Of a stretch of DNA of 8,697 bases, positions 1 through 7,140 are shown piece after piece. Position 1 is the first letter of the stretch. The number at the start of each line of letters is the position of its first letter. The notes under the pieces are model-generated. The model made no database searches. It saw only the letters and a program-made list of their open reading frames with translations, and was not told where the DNA came from. The position numbers and the translations under genes are program-made. This DNA comes from Candidatus Thorarchaeota archaeon (GTDB taxonomy: Archaea; Asgardarchaeota; Thorarchaeia; Thorarchaeales; Thorarchaeaceae), in NCBI GenBank assembly GCA_016839345.1, contig JAEOUL010000130.1:1-8697 (forward strand), read 5' to 3'.

Positions 1-90
1 CTCACCTACTTCGAGCCTATGCGGCAAGTGCCGACCCTTGCTGACATCAAGGAGATTGATCCTTTTGTCAAAACTAGAACCCAAGATTAA
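1..90 (+). CDS. 3' end of an unidentified upstream protein gene (partial)
   Basis: Frame 1 is open from the first base to a TAA at 88-90 and encodes 29 residues that read like an ordinary soluble protein C-terminus, rich in charged residues and with EIDPFVKTRTQD as its tail. The gene enters from outside the window, so neither its start nor its family can be determined. It would overlap the preferred valS start (TTG at 65) by 26 bases in a different frame, which suggests translational coupling within one transcript. The valS frame is also open back to position 1, so the alternative is that this stretch is only the valS leader. The fragment is short and the call is tentative. Confidence 0.4.
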   Translation, partial: LTYFEPMRQVPTLADIKEIDPFVKTRTQD

Positions 91-2530
91 ATCCAAACGC
101 TGGAAACCTGATGCGGAAGCAGAATTACTCGAAACTTGGAAGAACGAGTCCACGTATGAGTTCAATATGAACTCCGGAAAGATAATCTACACAGTAGATA
201 CACCCCCTCCATACCTCTCAGGTCCGATGCATGTTGGTCAAGTAATCCACTATACTCAGATAGACACAATTGCACGGTATAGACGGATGCAAGGTTTAGA
301 GGTGAACTTTCCTCTTGGTATTGATAGAAATGGTCTTCCAGTGGAGGTTCGTGTTGAGAAGGAACTCGGAATCAGTATGCATGAAAGCCAACGTGAGGAG
401 TTTCTCCGTCTTTGCAAAGAACGTCTAGATGAAGACGAGAGGATTGTGCTTGATGGTTTCAAGAGACTGGGTATTGCATTCAATACCTACGAGGATGATG
501 GTAGTTATCGTACTGATAGTCCACGATACAGGGCAGTGACACAAGCTACTTTCATCGATATTTGGAACAAGGGTCTCGTCTATAGTGATTATCGACCAAA
601 CAACTGGTGCTTTGACTGCGGGACAACAATTGCTGATGCTGAAGTAGAATATGCCGAACGTCCTACACAACTCCACTATCTCTACTTCAATGTAGAAGGA
701 TTGGAACCTCTCGAGATAGCCACAACAAGACCTGAGTTACTCTGTGCGTGCGGTGCCGTGTTTGTACACCCGGATGATGAGAGGTATAAATCATATCACG
801 GCAAGACAGCAAAAGTGCCTATCTTCGATATAGAAGTACCCATTATTCCAAGTCCTACTGCACAGATGGAATTTGGAACGGGCGCTCTAATGGTCTGTAG
901 CTATGGTGACCAAGGTGACGTCATGGCTTTTCGTGACCATGCACTCACACCAATCGCTGCAGTTTCTACTGATGGCACCATGACAAAAGCTGCTGGTGAA
1001 TATGCAGGTATGAAAATTGCAGACGCTCGCAAGAAGATTGTAGCTGATCTTAAGGAGAAAGGACGAATCTTCAGACAGGAAGACTCGACCCAGAGAGTAC
1101 CACAGTGTTGGCGAAGCCAAACACCAATTGAGTTCATCGCAATGGATGAATACTATGTGAAGCAGATCGACTTCCTAGAAGAGCTTCATAAAATTGCGGC
1201 TGATACACCTTTCTATCCGGACTTCCATAGACAGGTCCTCATAGATTGGTTGAATCGAATTACGGTGGACTGGCCAGTAAGTCGGCGTCGATACTATGGT
1301 ACCGAAATCCCAATCTGGTATTGCAACTCTTGTGAGAAACCTGTAGTTCCAGAACTAACCGATGTGCCACGATATTACCAACCGTGGCGAGAGGATCCTC
1401 CATTCACAAAATGCCCAAAGTGTGGTGCTGAGAAAGGATTCAGGGGTGAAGAAAGGACCTTTGATACATGGATGGATTCTTCAATCAGTGGTATGCTGGC
1501 TGTGGGGTACATGTATGATGACAAGCTCTTCAAGAAGGGCTTCAGCAACGTCATGCGACCTCAGGGAAAGGACATTGTTCGGACTTGGCTTTACTACTCA
1601 CTACTCCGAACACTACAACTGACAGGTAAACCTGCGTTCAGTGAGATATGGGTTTCTGGCCATGTTGTAGATGACAAGGGAGAAACCATGAGTAAGTCAA
1701 AGGGCAATTCACCTCCACCAATGCCATTTGTAGAGAAATATGGTGCAGATGCAATGCGTATCTATGGTGCCTTAGAAGCTGGACTTGGTAGTGATGTGAG
1801 GTTCTCTGAGGACCGTCTTGCAGGCCTATCGAAGTTTATGACCAAACTCTACAACATCGCTCGATTCATCTCAATGTTTCCAGTTTTGGAACCAATTCCA
1901 TTCGAGAAGTTGACACCAGTTGATCAATGGATTCTTGCCGAAGCAAATGAACTTGTAGAGCGCATAGTGCCGGAATGTAACTTGCTTGACTTTCACAAAC
2001 CTGCCATCGAGATTCGAGGATTCACATGGAACTTCTTTGCAGACCATGTGCTGGAGATGATAAAGGGACGCTCATTCAACACAGATGGTTCATTCACAGA
2101 GGAGGAACAAAAATCGGCTTGGTTTACGCTTCATGAGGTATTGAAGATTATATCCCGAGCTTTAGCTCCAATGACTCCGTACATTACTGACAGAATCTAC
2201 AGAGACCTCTATGATGAACGTGGGATTCACAGACATCGATACCCGGCACCTGAGAAGACGTGGAAATCCAAACTCACAAAACACACTGAACTGTTGATGC
2301 AAACTAACTCGGGCTTTTGGAAATATAAACGGGAGAATGGCCTATCCCTAAGACAGGGTCTTCCTAGTGCCTATATCTCTGAGAAACTAAAACCGTGGGC
2401 GAAGGATATTCAAGCAATGCATGGCGTTGAGAAGATTGAATTCGGTTTACCAGAGGATGACACATTCGTGGAAGTGACCCTTCCTGAGTCTGAGGATGTA
2501 ATCTACATTCTTTCACCTATAGAAGAGTAA
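65..2530 (+). CDS. valS: Valyl-tRNA synthetase (class I, archaeal type)
   Basis: Cytoplasmic enzyme that charges tRNA-Val with valine using ATP. It is 821 aa when started at TTG 65. The class I signature appears as HVGQ (residues 56-59) after TPPPYLSGPM, and the second signature as TMSKS (541-545), where the usual first Lys is Thr but the MSKS lysine is kept. The CP1 editing domain is visible, with TTRPELL and GTGALMVCSYGDQGD (from 271), a pattern typical of ValRS rather than IleRS or LeuRS. DTWMDSS (467 on) and VSRRRYYGTEIPIWYC also fit archaeal ValRS. Cysteine pairs C182/C185, C420/C423 and C450/C453 probably bind zinc. A helical anticodon-binding domain fills the C-terminal ~190 residues. 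There is no bacterial-style C-terminal coiled-coil arm. The start was chosen because AAGGAG (49-54) sits 10 bases upstream of TTG 65; in-frame TTGs at 38 and 56 are alternatives. The first in-frame ATG lies too close to the Rossmann fold to be the start. Confidence 0.93.
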   Translation: MSKLEPKIKSKRWKPDAEAELLETWKNESTYEFNMNSGKIIYTVDTPPPYLSGPMHVGQVIHYTQIDTIARYRRMQGLEVNFPLGIDRNGLPVEVRVEKELGISMHESQREEFLRLCKERLDEDERIVLDGFKRLGIAFNTYEDDGSYRTDSPRYRAVTQATFIDIWNKGLVYSDYRPNNWCFDCGTTIADAEVEYAERPTQLHYLYFNVEGLEPLEIATTRPELLCACGAVFVHPDDERYKSYHGKTAKVPIFDIEVPIIPSPTAQMEFGTGALMVCSYGDQGDVMAFRDHALTPIAAVSTDGTMTKAAGEYAGMKIADARKKIVADLKEKGRIFRQEDSTQRVPQCWRSQTPIEFIAMDEYYVKQIDFLEELHKIAADTPFYPDFHRQVLIDWLNRITVDWPVSRRRYYGTEIPIWYCNSCEKPVVPELTDVPRYYQPWREDPPFTKCPKCGAEKGFRGEERTFDTWMDSSISGMLAVGYMYDDKLFKKGFSNVMRPQGKDIVRTWLYYSLLRTLQLTGKPAFSEIWVSGHVVDDKGETMSKSKGNSPPPMPFVEKYGADAMRIYGALEAGLGSDVRFSEDRLAGLSKFMTKLYNIARFISMFPVLEPIPFEKLTPVDQWILAEANELVERIVPECNLLDFHKPAIEIRGFTWNFFADHVLEMIKGRSFNTDGSFTEEEQKSAWFTLHEVLKIISRALAPMTPYITDRIYRDLYDERGIHRHRYPAPEKTWKSKLTKHTELLMQTNSGFWKYKRENGLSLRQGLPSAYISEKLKPWAKDIQAMHGVEKIEFGLPEDDTFVEVTLPESEDVIYILSPIEE

Positions 2531-2563
2531 GACTGATTGGACGGCTCTTGTCGTTTCAATCTC

Positions 2564-3001
2564 TCACTTTACAACAAAAACCTCGTTCTCATGTTCAGTG
2601 GGACATTTCATTGAGTTTGAGACAAGACAGTATTTTCCAGCTAACTCAAGTGCCCTCTCAGTTTTTGGAATCAGATCTTCAGACTCAACTCCCACTTTTG
2701 CCTTAAGAAGTAGTTTTGTGAATTGAAATCCCTTGTCAACCCGTTCAAGTGTTCCATGACCCTCACATGAGAATGACTTGAATTCAATACGCATCTTCTT
2801 GTTGAAGGTTACAAAAGTGGTCATGAAACATGATGTCGCAGCCGCAACAAAAAGGTCCTCTGGAGAGATTATCCCCACTGGCCCATCAAATTCTGGTGGT
2901 GATGAAACCTCAACATTTGGTTTTCCAGCAACACTAAGTGTTCCAACTCGACCATGCTTCCAATCAACCGTAACCATGTACTCATGTGATTCATTAGACA
3001 T
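2564..3001 (-). CDS. OsmC/Ohr-family protein, copy 1
   Basis: A 145-residue OsmC-family protein. Characterised OsmC/Ohr enzymes are cytoplasmic thiol peroxidases that reduce organic hydroperoxides. The hallmark SPEDLFVAAATSCFM carries the expected peroxidatic Cys at 58, and GKYCLVSNSM carries the second Cys at 125, close to the spacing in classical OsmC. The beta-rich N-terminus (VTVDWKHGRVGTLSV) and FKSFSCEGHGTLERV strand are also family-like. A further Cys (KCP) follows the second active-site Cys and is absent from copy 2. The ATG at 3001 is preferred because GTGAT lies four bases before it and matches the archaeal anti-SD; a GTG at 3010 in the same frame is the alternative. It is the last gene of a four-gene minus-strand set and converges with valS across 33 bases. 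The substrate is not known. Confidence 0.86.
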   Translation of the reverse strand: MSNESHEYMVTVDWKHGRVGTLSVAGKPNVEVSSPPEFDGPVGIISPEDLFVAAATSCFMTTFVTFNKKMRIEFKSFSCEGHGTLERVDKGFQFTKLLLKAKVGVESEDLIPKTERALELAGKYCLVSNSMKCPTEHENEVFVVK

Positions 3002-3054
3002 TTCTATCACTTAAATCCGAAAATCCATATCCACCGAAAAAGGATTTGGTAATG

Positions 3055-3501
3055 TCACTCAACAACAATAGTCGTTTCATGTGAAACCTCGCTCTTCATA
3101 GAATTTGCAATGAAACAGTACCTTGCAGCCAAATCAAGCGCTCGTTCAATCTTCTTCCGATTATCCTCTGAGATTATTCCTACCCTTGCTCTCATCTCAA
3201 TTTTTGTGACTTCGAAACTTCGCCCTACTTTTTCCAGAGTGCCTACAGAATCACACTCGAATGATTTGAACTCGATATGCATCTTCCTTGTGAATTCTAC
3301 AAAACCATTCATGTAGCACATTGTCGCTGAAGCCACGAAGAGGTCTTCTGGGGAGTGTAACATCACTTCATCAGGACCACCTGAAGGCACACCTGTCCTG
3401 ATTGTTGCTTTGCCCTCCACTGTAAGATTTCCACTCTTTCCACCAGTCCAAACAAGTCTTACTGGGTAATACTTTGGTGGCACCTCTTCTTTCACGTTCA
3501 C
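3055..3501 (-). CDS. OsmC/Ohr-family protein, copy 2
   Basis: A 148-residue paralogue of the downstream gene. It shares the SPEDLFVA..AT.C core, the KM.IEFKSF.C strand, GTLE.V, and the YC..(A/S)NSMK second-cysteine motif. The two expected redox cysteines are at residues 62 and 129. By family knowledge it should be a homodimeric thiol-dependent hydroperoxide reductase in the cytoplasm; whether it takes organic hydroperoxides or another substrate cannot be seen. No usable ATG exists near the N-terminus, so the start is GTG at 3501, which has a GGTG Shine-Dalgarno element six bases upstream. A second GTG two codons on is possible. It lies 33 bases downstream of the methyltransferase and 53 bases upstream of OsmC copy 1, consistent with co-transcription and local tandem duplication. 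Confidence 0.86.
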   Translation of the reverse strand: MNVKEEVPPKYYPVRLVWTGGKSGNLTVEGKATIRTGVPSGGPDEVMLHSPEDLFVASATMCYMNGFVEFTRKMHIEFKSFECDSVGTLEKVGRSFEVTKIEMRARVGIISEDNRKKIERALDLAARYCFIANSMKSEVSHETTIVVE

Positions 3502-3534
3502 TTATAACACCAAATTCGTGTCCTACACATGTCT

Positions 3535-4308
3535 CTATATCTTCTGTGCTTTGAATACCGCGAAGAAAGGAATACGACGCTCCCGCTCAAAAAAATCATC
3601 ATCATCCACAGGTTGTGGTTCTGCAAACTCAAATAAACGGAATCCTGCGTCTGTAAGTGAATTGAGGTATGTTGCAAGAGTCCTATGGAAAAAACTGATT
3701 GGTTCCGGGAATCTCTCACCCTCTCTAGTCTTCCAATAATGTTCATACTCTTTTTCCTCGAAGTACCTGTCTACTTTGAAGTAGATTCCTTCGCGCCTAT
3801 TTGTATCCGGATTCTTTTCTCCCATCTGCCATGAACCAGGTCCGTAGAAATTGAATGCTGGATGTACAATGGAAAATACTAGAAAACCGCCTACTTTCAG
3901 CACCCTATAGAACTCCTTGATTGCATCATCTAAGCATGGAATGTTCAACAGGACAAGGTTGGAAAGAACAAGATCAAACTCGGCATTAAGGACTGATTCA
4001 ATATTACAAATGTTGTCCACCCGATAATCAACTGTAATACCCTCCTCCTCTGTCTGCTTTTCTGAGGTTTCGATAAGCCGCTGTGACAAATCAATGGCCG
4101 TCACGAAGGCTCCTTTCTTGGCATAATATCTCGCCAAGTAGCCCTCTCCGCAACCTGCATCAAGCAGTTTCTTATCTTTTACATCTCCAAGAAGTTTTTC
4201 GACACACGGATTGAGTATCTTTCTGTGGTGTGGAGTTCCTTTTCCATCTATGAGACTTGAGAAAGCTTCAGCATTGCTCTCCCACTGCTCACGAATCTTC
4301 TCGGCCAT
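3535..4308 (-). CDS. Class I SAM-dependent methyltransferase
   Basis: A 257-residue soluble methyltransferase of the Rossmann-like class I fold. Motif I is LLDAGCGEGYLARYYAKKG (from residue 48), followed by the acidic end of strand 2, VTAIDLS (69-75), which should contact the SAM ribose. The motif IV region is FDLVLSNLVLLNIP and the post-motif FYRVLKVGGFLVFSIVHP is typical of Methyltransf_11/25 proteins. The C-terminal half, with ISFFHRTLATYLNSLTDAGF, resembles small-molecule methyltransferases (UbiE/Coq3-like broad group), but the acceptor cannot be deduced. The ATG at 4308 has no clear Shine-Dalgarno site, so it may be translated by coupling or from a leaderless transcript. It sits 43 bases after the DUF302 gene and 33 bases before OsmC copy 2. 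Confidence 0.85.
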   Translation of the reverse strand: MAEKIREQWESNAEAFSSLIDGKGTPHHRKILNPCVEKLLGDVKDKKLLDAGCGEGYLARYYAKKGAFVTAIDLSQRLIETSEKQTEEEGITVDYRVDNICNIESVLNAEFDLVLSNLVLLNIPCLDDAIKEFYRVLKVGGFLVFSIVHPAFNFYGPGSWQMGEKNPDTNRREGIYFKVDRYFEEKEYEHYWKTREGERFPEPISFFHRTLATYLNSLTDAGFRLFEFAEPQPVDDDDFFERERRIPFFAVFKAQKI

Positions 4309-4351
4309 GATTGTGAAAGAGAAACCAGCTCTTCTGAATTTTTCGAATTTG

Positions 4352-4747
4352 CTAAATCTTATCCCACACTTTCCGAATTCTTTTTCCAGTTTCTTCTATC
4401 AAGGACTCCATAGCTTCTTGAGATGCAAGACCGGTTTCAACACCAACTTTCATAATAGATGTATGGGCGACCTTGACTTTGCCATCCTCCTCATAGACTG
4501 CGAAGCTGCATGGAAAGATTGTACCCATGTCCTTTGATATATCAAGAGCCATCTTTGCCAGATTTGGATTACACACAAGAATTGCTGTATATTTCGGATA
4601 ATTGTCAATCCCAAGCTTCTCCTTGAAGATGTCATGAACTCCTTTTGTGAGCTGCAGACCAAACCCTTCGCTCACACAAGCATCCTCAACCTTCTTCACT
4701 GCTTCATCGAACCCATATGGGACTTCTTTGCGTAAAACGTCGACCAT
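4352..4747 (-). CDS. DUF302 family protein
   Basis: A 131-residue protein matching the DUF302 (TT1751-like) pattern: an N-terminal FDEAVKKVEDACVSEGFG helix, then YTAILVCNPNLAKMALDISKDMGTIFPCSFAVYEEDGKV, with the characteristic PC (Cys 80) before a beta strand and a terminal amphipathic helix. The biochemical function of the family is not established. The reading frame stays open upstream to 4954, but the extension crosses the divergent MFS start and looks non-coding, so ATG 4747 is used. There is no clear Shine-Dalgarno site; a T-rich box about 26 bases upstream would allow a leaderless message. It heads the minus-strand group with the methyltransferase and the two OsmC genes, which hints at a redox or stress role by context only. 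Confidence 0.8.
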   Translation of the reverse strand: MVDVLRKEVPYGFDEAVKKVEDACVSEGFGLQLTKGVHDIFKEKLGIDNYPKYTAILVCNPNLAKMALDISKDMGTIFPCSFAVYEEDGKVKVAHTSIMKVGVETGLASQEAMESLIEETGKRIRKVWDKI

Positions 4748-4844
4748 ATCGATGCCTAACTGTTTCCTGTAAAATGGGTTTGGATAGGGTATACTTCCAA
4801 TTAAGATAAGAGAGGGCAAGTAACAAGAATCTTGGTGTGGGACA
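4748..4844. promoter_or_regulatory. Divergent promoter region between DUF302 gene and MFS gene
   Basis: These 97 bases separate two outward-facing genes and must hold both promoters. On the minus strand a CATTTTAC box (4769-4776) centred about 26 bases before ATG 4747 could give a leaderless transcript. On the plus strand the best TATA-like match is GGTATACT (4788-4795), followed by a GGTG Shine-Dalgarno site at 4834-4837. The gene layout supports the region's role; the exact boxes are weak matches. Confidence 0.4.
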
Positions 4845-6041
4845 ATGACAACTGAGGAGAACCAGTCAGAGAAAGAAATGAAACACAATCCTGCACATGT
4901 CTTCGGTGCAGCTTCATTCCTTAATGATACTGGTTCAGATATGATTGCTCCCATCTGGCCAACATTTCTGACATCTCAACTCGGACTTACTCAAGGTCAA
5001 GTACAGATGGTCGATGGACTTGCTCTGATGGTCACATCTCTATCTAAACTTGGAGCTGGTTACGCATCAGACCGATCAGGTAGGCGGAAATCTTTCATCA
5101 CAGTAGGATACTCACTCTCAATGATAGCACGGATTGGTTTCGTGCTAGCAACCTACGCCTACCAATTTATTCAGATTGTCATCTGGAAATCAATGGACCG
5201 TTTAGGTAAGATGCGTGGACCCCCACGTGATGCCATTGTGGCTGGACACGTTACAGAGAAAGAGAGAGGTCGTGCATTCGGAATTCTTAGAGCACTTGAT
5301 ACTGCAGGAGCGGTCTTAGGGACAATCATCACATTCTTCCTATTCCAATATCTTGGATACACTGGAATAATCCTTCTGGCAGCTGTTCCAACTGCGGGTT
5401 CGGTGATTGTTGTTATAATATTTGTAAAAGAAAAACGCGGCAAGGACATCTTCAAGGGTGTCAATTTCCGAGGACTTGACCGAAATCTGAAAATCTTTCT
5501 CACTGCATCAGTAATTTTTGCTCTTGCGACCTTTAGTTACTCACTATTGATCCTATTCTCTGCGAATTATGGATACACAGTACCACAACAGACACTTCTC
5601 TACTTGCTCTTTACTGCAGTTTATGCTAGTTCTGCATACCCCTTTGGAAGAGTTTCTGACAGATATGGACGAAAACCTATTCTTGCCACATCCTTTGCTT
5701 TTTTGATTATTACTGCAGCATGGGTCTTTCTAGTTATTGGCCCACTAATGATAATCCCCATGTTTGTATTCTTTGGCCTGATGAATGGTGCTCTTGATCC
5801 GGTCCAGACTAGTTTGGTCGCAGATTTGGTTGAAGAAGAACGTAGGGCTAGTATCATTGGTGCTTTCCAGATGGCAGTGGGTATCAGCGCATTTCCCGCA
5901 GGCCTTGTGATTGGATATCTTTGGGACTTGTACACACCCGTTGCGGCATTTTCATACTCAATCATTCTCACATTTGTCGCGTTATTGCTACTATCACTTG
6001 TTAAAGCAAAAGAAGAAGATGGTGGACCGGGCGAGATTTGA
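4845..6041 (+). CDS. MFS transporter, 12-TM type
   Basis: A 398-residue inner-membrane protein of the major facilitator superfamily, expected to move a small solute by proton or ion coupling. Both halves carry motif A: GYASDRSGRRK (72-82) between helices 2 and 3, and GRVSDRYGRK (268-277) between helices 8 and 9, as expected for 12 helices in two six-helix bundles. FLNDTGSDMIAPIWPTFL in helix 1 and MRGPPRDAIVA near helix 4 match a widespread uncharacterised group with FLND.GSEMI and RTPPRDALI signatures. Substrate specificity, including drug efflux, cannot be assigned. The start ATG has GGTG at 4834-4837, seven bases upstream. Oddity: the last six codons and the stop are antisense to the tRNA-Ala gene, giving a tail of GGPGEI after a natural-looking KAKEED end. 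Confidence 0.88.
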   Translation: MTTEENQSEKEMKHNPAHVFGAASFLNDTGSDMIAPIWPTFLTSQLGLTQGQVQMVDGLALMVTSLSKLGAGYASDRSGRRKSFITVGYSLSMIARIGFVLATYAYQFIQIVIWKSMDRLGKMRGPPRDAIVAGHVTEKERGRAFGILRALDTAGAVLGTIITFFLFQYLGYTGIILLAAVPTAGSVIVVIIFVKEKRGKDIFKGVNFRGLDRNLKIFLTASVIFALATFSYSLLILFSANYGYTVPQQTLLYLLFTAVYASSAYPFGRVSDRYGRKPILATSFAFLIITAAWVFLVIGPLMIIPMFVFFGLMNGALDPVQTSLVADLVEEERRASIIGAFQMAVGISAFPAGLVIGYLWDLYTPVAAFSYSIILTFVALLLLSLVKAKEEDGGPGEI

Positions 6042-6096
6042 ACTCGCGACCTTCTGAATGCGAATCAGACGATCTACCAGTCTGATCTACCGGCCC
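6020..6096 (-). tRNA. tRNA-Ala (anticodon CGC), CCA encoded
   Basis: The minus strand folds into a complete cloverleaf. The 7-bp acceptor is GGGCCGG with CCGGTCC, the D stem is GATC/GATC, and the anticodon stem TCTGA/TCAGA encloses TTCGCAT, giving anticodon CGC for GCG alanine codons. The T stem GCGAG/CTCGC has T-loop TTCAAAT, with discriminator A73 followed by an encoded CCA. The acceptor contains the G3-U70 pair, the main identity element recognised by AlaRS, which confirms the assignment independently of the anticodon. No intron is present. The 74-nt body plus CCA is of normal size. The gene is convergent with, and overlaps, the 3' end of the MFS gene. Confidence 0.95.
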
Positions 6097-6125
6097 GCTT
6101 CAAAAAATCCTCCGCAGCACGAGTC

Positions 6126-6131
6126 TTAAAA
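6126..6131 (-). promoter_or_regulatory. TATA box for tRNA-Ala
   Basis: On the minus strand TTTTAA lies about 30 bases before the tRNA 5' end, preceded by purine-rich ACAAGG that can serve as a BRE. The spacing predicts a start just ahead of the mature tRNA. A T6 run lies between box and tRNA, after the winged-helix gene stop; it could also end the upstream transcript. Confidence 0.5.
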
Positions 6132-6160
6132 CCTTGTCTAATCGGATGAATTGAAGTTAC

Positions 6161-6454
6161 CTATATTTCGATACCAAAGGCTTCTGAGAACCGTTCTATT
6201 CTCACATACTCTCTGAGAAATTCTCGCCCTTTCTCAGTCAGTAAATATACTCTATTGTCACTCTCTGGCTCTGCTTCTCTAATGAGCTCCTTGTCAATGA
6301 GTTCCTCAAGATACTGAGTCAGTCTGTCATGGGATAGATTTGCAGTGTAGAGAATCTTTGTCGGACCTGCTCCCTCCTCACCCTCACTCTGGATGGCGCG
6401 CATCATATCTGCTAGGATGCGCATCTTTGAGCGATAGGTCCGTTTTCTACTCAT
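6161..6454 (-). CDS. Winged helix-turn-helix regulator (archaeal HTH_45-like)
   Basis: A 97-residue DNA-binding protein. A basic N-terminus (MSRKRTYRSK) leads into helix 1, RILADMMRAIQ. TKILYTANLSHDRLTQYLEELIDKELI forms the helix-turn-helix, with the recognition helix at about 41-57, and REAEPESDNRVYLLTEKGREFL forms the wing and following helix. This I.YTANLS....YL..L...LI pattern is typical of small archaeal winged-helix regulators (HTH_45-like family). Its start codon overlaps the stop of the membrane protein gene as ATGA, so the two are almost certainly translated together. A likely role is control of its own operon or neighbours, possibly linked to the membrane partner; the target is unknown. 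Confidence 0.85.
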   Translation of the reverse strand: MSRKRTYRSKMRILADMMRAIQSEGEEGAGPTKILYTANLSHDRLTQYLEELIDKELIREAEPESDNRVYLLTEKGREFLREYVRIERFSEAFGIEI

Positions 6455-7089
6455 TCTGCTCTGCCTGCCCTGATTAGCATGACCAGAAGCGACGAGAATC
6501 CTAGGAATTGAGCTAATTGACTTGAGAGATACATGCCTGGATTCGAAAGGGTTTGAGCCACCAATATGTGACTCAAAAGGATCAAAAAGAATCCAAGCAA
6601 CACAAAGAAAGCTAATCCACTACGGGTTGACAGATAATTGATGATGGCTTGAATTACAACCACGACGAGAACCAGTATTGCTAAAACTTCAAGATTGGGA
6701 TCTACAAGTATAGTGGCCGCAAGGAGTAGACTGATTCCGTTCATGTTCTCGGTTTCCAGTTCTCGATGACGAACCGGTCTTGTCGCTATCACGAAGAGAA
6801 TGTAAGCCATTATTCTAGAAACACCATATGCAATAGTTACAATTGCCAGGATACTATTACTTGAGGGATCTTCAAGTCCAAGCTGAATAACGAAATACCA
6901 AGTTCCTATAACTCTTCCAAACATACCTGCTGATAGGACAAGAAACCCCGTTGATAGGTCTTGAAGCTTCTTTTGTCCGGTCAGATTGTATGCTTTGGTA
7001 GCATAGACTGTCACAATCAGTGCAATTATCCCGCTTATGACTTCAAAGATTAGATCCAATCTAATCAAAGGCAATAATCCATTTTGCAT
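6451..7089 (-). CDS. Uncharacterised seven-helix membrane protein
   Basis: A 212-residue, very hydrophobic protein with about seven predicted helices, judged by eye at residues 11-34, 44-70, 77-103, 118-133, 134-152, 157-180 and 186-209. There is no signal peptide distinct from helix 1 and no soluble domain; the longest polar loop is RPVRHRELETENMNG (104-118). I do not recognise a named family with confidence. There is no lysine in the last helix, so it is not a retinal protein. The seven-helix count resembles sensory input modules that precede kinases in other proteins, but that is only an analogy. It is coupled by a 4-base overlap to the winged-helix gene, suggesting a membrane sensor with a cytoplasmic regulator. 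A TTAATA box at 7131-7136 lies about 42 bases before the ATG. Confidence 0.75.
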   Translation of the reverse strand: MQNGLLPLIRLDLIFEVISGIIALIVTVYATKAYNLTGQKKLQDLSTGFLVLSAGMFGRVIGTWYFVIQLGLEDPSSNSILAIVTIAYGVSRIMAYILFVIATRPVRHRELETENMNGISLLLAATILVDPNLEVLAILVLVVVVIQAIINYLSTRSGLAFFVLLGFFLILLSHILVAQTLSNPGMYLSSQLAQFLGFSSLLVMLIRAGRAE

Positions 7090-7128
7090 TTGGTGACGCC
7101 TACCTGTCTTATTCTTGTCAGTTCAGGT

Positions 7129-7139
7129 CATATTAACAA
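7129..7139 (-). promoter_or_regulatory. Candidate TATA box for the 7TM / winged-helix operon
   Basis: On the minus strand TTGTTAATATG centres about 45 bases before the ATG at 7089, which would give a leader of about 20 bases containing a GGTAGG Shine-Dalgarno-like run. It abuts one arm of the 9-bp inverted repeat at 7141-7149, so an operator could act here. The match is modest. Confidence 0.35.
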
Positions 7140-7140
7140 T

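Noticed and set aside
3002..3010. GTG 3010 as the start of OsmC copy 1
   Set aside because: The GTGAT here is better placed as the Shine-Dalgarno site for ATG 3001, although it cannot be fully excluded.
3013..3047. AAATCC/GGATTT inverted repeat between the OsmC genes as a terminator
   Set aside because: Only 6 bp of A/T-rich pairing with a long loop and no T-run on the transcribed strand; likely chance.
4748..4954. 69-residue N-terminal extension of the DUF302 frame
   Set aside because: It overlaps the divergent MFS start and the promoter region, and its translation does not resemble the family; the DUF302 fold is complete from ATG 4747.
6451..7089. 7TM protein as a microbial rhodopsin
   Set aside because: The seventh helix has no lysine to carry retinal, and no rhodopsin motif is visible.
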